From Leucaena leucocephala (Eukaryota > Streptophyta > Magnoliopsida > Fabales > Fabaceae): DNA of 64,000 nt. The stretch lies in the NCBI GenBank assembly GCA_037074615.1, contig CM073562.1:6805001-6869000 (forward strand), written 5' to 3'. Under the pieces are notes generated by a model that saw only the letters and a program-made list of their open reading frames with translations, searched no databases and had not been told where the DNA came from. The number at the start of each line of letters is the position of its first letter. Position 1 is the first letter of the stretch. Shown in pieces: positions 58,661 to 64,000 of the stretch. The translations under genes were made by a program, and so were the position numbers.

Positions 58661-59585
58661 CTATACATTTAAAGTACTAGGAGGATATTTTAGTACCAAT
58701 TTGACTTTGGGTTTTCTCACATTAGAATTTTTTCTAATATAGCATGGGTGAGAAATATGACCTAGTTTACCATAGTAATTACAGATAATTGGAAGATACA
58801 CTTTATAATCATTGTGCAAAGTCTTTTTCTTCCTATTGATAACATTATTAGATTCTGAATGTAAAACATTTTTGCTTTTCAAAATAGATTCAATAATTGG
58901 TTGAAAAATATATTATAAAAACTTTTAAAATCATTTTTCTTAAATCTACAAGAGGAATTGAGATTGTTTACCATTAATGCATTTTAAGCTCTGAATAATG
59001 ATTTGGCATATTCATATACATTGAGCTCTTCTTGATTCTCTTCTTCCTCTTGTAATTCTGTGTTGGCCGATTCATGAAAGTATGTTTAAATTTCTCTTTC
59101 AATGGCCTCTGCTTCTATTTATTTATCATCAGCAGATATGTAACTTTCTTATTATGATAAACTGTCAGCACTTTCAACATCAATATAAAGATAAGAGGAA
59201 TAGGTAGATTCAAGCATATGAAAAATGTCATTGACATTGATTTTTTTATAATCATTTTCATTTAAGGCATAGTGAATAAGTTTTAAAGCTCTAATATTCA
59301 AAAAAAAAAATTCTTTTCATAATCAATCAAACGATTTCTTGATTTGAAATCAATGTCATTTGAAAGGATTTGCCTCATATCATAATCAAAAGTTTTAAAA
59401 AATATGGCCGTTCGACATTTCCAATACATAGAATTTTCAAAAATAGGGGGAATGGTAATATCAAAACCTTTAGAAAGTATTTCACAATCAAATACAGCCA
59501 TGATCTTTGCACTTAAGATTGTTAGATCCTTTAAACAAATAACTTGCTCTGATACCAAATGTTTAGAATAAGCTGAATTACTCAA
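58661..59585 (-). pseudogene. Copia gag remnant
   Basis: The minus-strand frame 59585-59298 starts just outside the primer binding site. It contains IPPIFENSMYWKCRTAIFF and DYDMRQIL, the N-terminal gag block usually written PPxFDGxNYxxWKxRM. The frame 58882-58661 holds a zinc knuckle CNYYGKLGHISHPC, in which the second Cys is Tyr, followed by basic residues. The segment between them is broken by stops. This is the only polyprotein part left. Confidence 0.7.
59546..59557 (-). other. Primer binding site of the large copia element
   Basis: The minus strand reads TGGTATCAGAGC two bases inside the right LTR, complementary to the initiator methionine tRNA. Confidence 0.85.
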
Positions 59586-62388
59586 TAGGGGTGAAATGGG
59601 TGTTTATGAGATTTTAACACTCTGTCAAAACTCTTATGAAATTCTTTTGCAATCTGATCAGTGAAATAGATAGGCTTGAAAACTTTGATTAGATAATTAA
59701 AATGAGTTACTAGAATAATTACACAGAATAATTATCCTGGTTCGGTCATTCCTTAACTTACGTCCAATCATCAGCTCCTTACTAAGATTTATAATCCACT
59801 ATCTCCCTAAGATTATAGTAGACTCTTGATAACCTTTACAACTTCAATTTTAACTTCTTATCGATAACCTCCTCAATCTCGAGGTAACACCATTATATAG
59901 TGGCAACACTCCCCCTTATATATACAAGAGCAAATCCCATCTTGAATCCCCAATTCTAAGGTTTACTCTTAGATTTGGATAAGGACGATTAAATATAAAA
60001 CTATCTCAAATAGAGTAAATGATATATTGTAGTACATGATATTTTCTCTCTCTCAAGTTATGATAATGGTAAATAATGAAGAATAAAGAGTTGGAGGCTT
60101 TCTCAGTCTAACAATATTTTGGCATTATGATGATACATTCATAGCTCATCAGTCTTCTTCTTGAATGCTTTCTTATTTATAGATAAAGTTTGAGTTTTTG
60201 ACTGTTGAACATAATCTCTTTCTCCATTGAACTTTTCTTTTTCCATTAAGAATATGACCGTTGGAAATGGCCGTTGAAGCTTTTGATACAATGTGCCTTT
60301 TTTACTGTTGAGAGTCCTTTGGCTTTAATATTTTATAATCTCATTATAATCATGTCTTTGGATACCTAAAATGAAGTTTGACACAATCAAGAGAAGTTCT
60401 GGTAATAATCCTTCAGCACTTGACTTTCTTCTGTCTTCTGATTATCTTAGAGTTCAAGAATAATGGTGATCTTTCAATTATTATAACTTCCTATATTTAA
60501 CTCTAAACATAGCAAGATACAAGCATATAAACCAAGTTTAACTCCAAAATTCATTGTAGACATAAAGATATGAGCAATTTAGTGAGTAGAGGTCATGGCC
60601 AAAGCGTTAATCCTATGTTCCATATTATGAATGGTATATCTCCTTCATATGAGACTTGTTTGTGATGCAATTGATTTCATTGAACTGCATATTGAGTCTA
60701 GGTTCATATGAAATAAGTTTTATCTCAATGGGATAAGTAGATCTTGAGATATGGTCAAAATACTCAACTTATAGAGAAGCAGAGCAGAACTGAGTAGTAA
60801 AAAATGAAAAGATTAATCGATTAATTGTAATTAATGGATTAATTTAGGAAAACAAACATATTTATGTTCATTTATTGATCATCATCTTCTCCCTTTGCTA
60901 TTCATTCAATCCTCTGTTTAGTTGATCAAGAGTTCGATTAATTTCTTGATTCTTCAACTTGATTAGTCGAATTCGTAATCGATCAATTCCTTCTTCTAAT
61001 GCCTTCTTCATAGTTCTTTTATATTAATAAAATCCAAATTTCATTAATTGTGATTAATCGAATTAAAGTTTGATTAATGTTTAATTTTCATACTGAACCG
61101 ATTACCCAATCTATGAATGTCTCCATGTTTTGTGTGCGAACTGAACCAAAATCTAGGCTTTTGATCATAATCCTATAATCACTTTATTTAATTGTATTGT
61201 TAGTATATAAAGACTTGATATATAAAGTGAGAATTGATGCAATAGATTTAAGATCAAAGAGAATAAATCAGATATTGATATGATAGTAAGACATTGCATA
61301 CTTATTTAGTTGAATTCATAATCTGTAGTTTAAGCAATGATTAAGTGTATAAAGAAGTAATAATTAACTCATTATAAACACATCATGTTCAAACAAAGTT
61401 CTGATACCTTTCTTTTGAAAAGTATAGTATATTAATCAATTAACTAATTGATTAATTATTATTAATTTGATCAATATTTCAATTAATGTGAGAAACAAAA
61501 AATAGAGCATAACATTGATCAGATTGTTTAACCATATTCAATATAAATTAGATAAGATAAGTTTCTCAAAAGATTTATAATGAAGAATAATGAGAAACAA
61601 GAGCATACCTTAGATTTGAATCAAACATATATAGTTCAGAGTGAGAAGCAAATAGTTTCAGTATAAATAGAGAAGTATCATTAAAATATATAAAGTTAAT
61701 TGAATAACTAATCCAATAATGTAAATTAATCGAATCTTTAGTCAATTAATAGATGGAGGAATTGACACAAACATTATTAATTGATAGTCAATCAATTATT
61801 GTAAGTTAATCAATTTACCACTCAATTAATGCATTCAGATTTGATTTTTACAAAATGATCCTAAACTGATTAATTAAATAGTTAATGTATTAATTTAGAT
61901 TAATTGATTAACTAATCAATTATTAGAGTTTGTTTAGACTGATGGAAAAACTGTTCTGAATAGATTAATTGAATAATCACTCGATTAATTAGAATTAATC
62001 GATTAATTGACTTATGTTTTCAATTTTAGAGAGCAACAACTTTACATTAATTGAATGATCAATCGATTAATAGACACTCGTTAATCGATTGATTATTCAA
62101 TTAATTGCCATTGATTGATTGATTAATCGATTAACCAATAAAAACTAAACGTAAAAACTAATTCATTAATTTACATTAATCGATTACATAATCAATTAAT
62201 TCAGTAAATCATTAAAATAGTAGTATGTTTGATAATCGAAACATGTAATTAATCAATCTTCTATTAAAAATAATTTGTACAATAAAGTGAATTAGATGCT
62301 ACTCTAACTAAATCAAGTATGAATTTGACATTTTAACATTATTGAAAACTTTTTGCCAATTGTCATCATCTAAACATACTTTTCAACA
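59560..62388 (-). repeat. 5' LTR of the large copia element (2829 bp)
   Basis: Aligns with 48257-49498 plus 53704-55385. It is uninterrupted and shows the undisturbed sequence ATATGGTCAAAATACTC at the place where the left LTR was entered. It carries its own palindrome-rich segment at 60810-62200. Confidence 0.82.
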
Positions 62389-62727
62389 TAGGGTTATGGC
62401 AGAGTGGGGATACATGCCTACCATAGGCGAGATGTAGCCTGAGTTATATAAGCCTCAAGATAGGACTCGTGTATCGAAGGAGGTTGAAGAAGTTATTGTA
62501 TGTATTTAATTTCTATAAGTTAGTATTTTTATAAATAATTAATATTTTTAATTTGTTTACTTTAGTATTTTTATAAATAATTAATATTTTTTAATTTGTT
62601 TACTTTTTCCAATTGTTTTGATAGGTACAAAAAACTCAGATTGATACAGAGATGCTTGAGTCACAGGGGTCCGTGGATCCCACTACGTCACTCCTAGAGG
62701 CTCGTGGCTGACTCAGTACCCCAGTAG
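62389..62727 (+). pseudogene. CACTA ORF2 exons, middle part
   Basis: The frame resumes as AEWGYMPTIGEM, stop, PELYKPQDRTRVSKEVEEVI and meets a GTATGT donor near 62499. A TTTTGATAG acceptor leads into VQKTQIDTEMLESQGSVDP (62625-62700), typical of the C-terminal half of these proteins. The intron includes a 45-bp tandem duplication (62519-62608). Interrupted again at 62728. Confidence 0.55.
62519..62608. repeat. 45-bp tandem duplication
   Basis: The block beginning TAGTATTTTTATAAATAATT and ending TTTGTTTACTT occurs twice in a row with one length change in a T run. Confidence 0.85.
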
Positions 62728-63697
62728 TGTTATAATGGCGAATATACCAATGAGGAGGGTGAATTGGGCGATATTTGAAAATTTAAAACTTTTCAGAAAT
62801 TAAATAAGTAAGAACAATTTCACAGAGTATAGCTGAAGGAAGAAGTTGGTACAATAGATTTATCCTTCTTCGTCTCAACCACTTGGCCTACGTTCAGTCC
62901 TCAAATACCTCTGAGATTTTCAACTATATCTTCCAAGATTTCACAAGCTCTTGGATCCTAAGTACATTCATGTGAGAATTCCCTCTCGCTCCCCTTTACA
63001 ACCCTTAAGGATAATCACTACTTACGAGTCCCACACTTTTGAGCAACTTAGAATAAGAATGGAATTAATGAATCTCTCACACAGAGAAGATATGCTAAGT
63101 ACTGAAGTATAATAAATTCTCTCATAAAATTTCTCTGTTCACGCTAAGTGAAAACAAAGTGTAGCAGAGTATGAATACTGAACACTTAGAATAAGAATGA
63201 AAGTGTTGTAATTACTCTGCATAGGTTGTTGAGTGTCTTAACTCCAAAATTCAATTCACCATGTATTTGTAGCTTCAGCTATAAAGATATCTATTAGAGA
63301 TATTGAACATTGAGTAAAGAGGAGACAAAGCCAGTTTCTTCATCAGATTATCATTCCTATCGATAAATACTTCAATAAATATCTTTACAAATTTTACTGA
63401 GTCATTTTCAAATTTATCGAAGACTTCGTCAAATAACTCTTTGAAGAGAGATCATTTTTGGAAACAAAGACTCAAAGTTTTCTTCAAAGTATATTTATCG
63501 AATGTCTTACTGATAAGTAAACTTATCGAATATATCATCTAATATCCTTTAAAAATTAATCTTTTCACAAATTTCTTTTCCATTTATCGAAGGGCTTATT
63601 GAACATGTGTCTTATCAATAAATATTCTTTATCAGTTTTAAAATACATTTTGAAAATATTTGTTCAATTATAATCATTAAAATATTGGAGTTTAATA
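62728..63697. mobile_element. Solo LTR (970 bp) in the CACTA ORF
   Basis: Starts TGTTATAATGG and ends GTTTAATA, flanked by AGTAG (62723-62727) and GGTAG (63698-63702), 4 of 5 alike. Repeated TTATCGAA/TATCGA words and a GGGTGAATTGGG near the start resemble copia LTRs of other plants. No interior is seen. Confidence 0.55.
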
Positions 63698-64000
63698 GGT
63701 AGGATCATGGGACTCAGTCTCGGTCCCACCCCAATGAGACTAAGAACATCTTTGAGTGCTTCCAGCCTGTCATGCTCTTAGTTCTAAGCTGCACAAGCCC
63801 AGACAATCATAGGACTCTGGGGCCAATGTGAAGTATATGTGGACGATCTTTGGGATAAGGTCAAAAGTGAGGTACAAGAGCATATATAGACCATTCACTC
63901 GCATATGTAGTTAGAGATGCAATCACATGTGGTGAGTGTGGTGCATTCTATTTAGCGCCAAGTGGACGCCTTCCTGAAAGCCGTATTGACACAAATTCTG
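63698..64000 (+). pseudogene. CACTA ORF2, 3' fragment, runs off window
   Basis: Less AT-rich plus-strand sequence with a partial open frame to the window end (...RQVDAFLKAVLTQ), consistent with the coiled C-terminal part of the CACTA protein. Phases change at least once. The assignment rests mainly on position. Confidence 0.4.

Larger units (their letters stand above)
48257..62388 (-). mobile_element. Large-LTR copia element (Sirevirus-like), pol missing
   Basis: LTR starts TGTTAGAATAGG (48257) and TGTTTAGAATAAG (59560), and LTR ends CCAACA (55385) and TCAACA (62388), delimit direct repeats. The flanks AAGGG and TAGGG agree at 4 of 5 positions. The primer binding site at 59546-59557 sets minus orientation. 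The interior (55386-59559) holds gag remnants and no recognisable integrase or RT. LTRs are about 2924 bp (left, after removing a 4.2-kb insertion) and 2829 bp (right). The palindrome-dense LTR suggests the Sirevirus group by analogy only. Confidence 0.8.
46055..64000 (+). mobile_element. CACTA (En/Spm) transposon, split by insertions, right end outside window
   Basis: The left end starts CACTACAAAATAAAC at 46055. For about 500 bases it shows dense subterminal repeats around ACCGCTGCAAA, CGCTACAAA and their reverse complements, the usual binding sites of the TnpA-type protein. Downstream exons resemble the second ORF (plant Ptta/En/Spm transposase family). That ORF is interrupted at 48257-62388 by a copia element and at 62728-63697 by a solo LTR. 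No first-ORF (TnpD/DDE) sequence is seen in the window. The matching right end is not present. Confidence 0.75.

Overview
This is plant nuclear DNA, most likely from a eudicot. The evidence is a very AT-rich background, one long intron-containing gene, fragments of plant-specific genes (an LRK10L-type receptor kinase and a class I RPD3 histone deacetylase), and layers of plant transposable elements. No bacterial operons, ribosome binding sites, CRISPR arrays, rRNA or tRNA genes are visible. Only one gene looks intact: a minus-strand gene with coding exons between 11439 and 15711. It encodes a predicted 1362-residue, probably nuclear, acidic then Arg/Ser/Gly-rich protein of unknown function. 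Almost everything else is mobile DNA and its debris.

Region by region. 1-4305: the end of a hAT-like DNA transposon abuts a decayed minus-strand Ty1/copia element with a 187-bp LTR. 4306-5327: a duplicated segment and a foldback element. 6107-8825: an exon remnant of an LRK10L receptor kinase, split by an LTR retrotransposon (6401-8783, 304-bp LTRs, TSD TCTAC). That retrotransposon carries no recognisable gag or pol and instead holds pieces of host genes, including a histone deacetylase catalytic fragment and a second unrecognised coding fragment. 10260-10461: a SINE with a 13-bp target duplication. 11240-16640: the intact gene. 16640-20580: AT-rich intergenic DNA with a Tourist-like MITE. 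20585-22490: remnants of an endogenous pararetrovirus bracketed by an inverted repeat.

22490-44347 is a four-level nest. An L1-type LINE was interrupted by a copia element (25029-41662, TSD GTTTT). The copia leader was entered by a minus-strand Ty3/gypsy element with about 3.1-kb LTRs (25216-37039). The gypsy 5' LTR was entered by another copia element that now remains as a 1955-bp solo LTR (32524-34478, TSD TAAAC).

44380-46054 holds a copia RT scrap and a Stowaway-like MITE. From 46055 to beyond the window end runs a CACTA (En/Spm) transposon whose second ORF is split by a 14-kb minus-strand copia element (48257-62388; LTRs about 2.8-2.9 kb, full of AT-rich ATTAATCGATTAAT palindromes). That copia 3' LTR was itself entered by a 4.2-kb insertion (49499-53698, TSD TATGG). 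A further 970-bp solo LTR (62728-63697) sits in the CACTA ORF.

The pieces do not form a pathway. The window records successive insertions into decaying elements beside one conserved gene. The strongest leads are the host-gene-carrying LTR retrotransposon inside the receptor-kinase remnant, the datable nests, the palindrome-dense LTR, and the internal duplication in the intact gene. All identities come from reading the sequence; no database search was possible.
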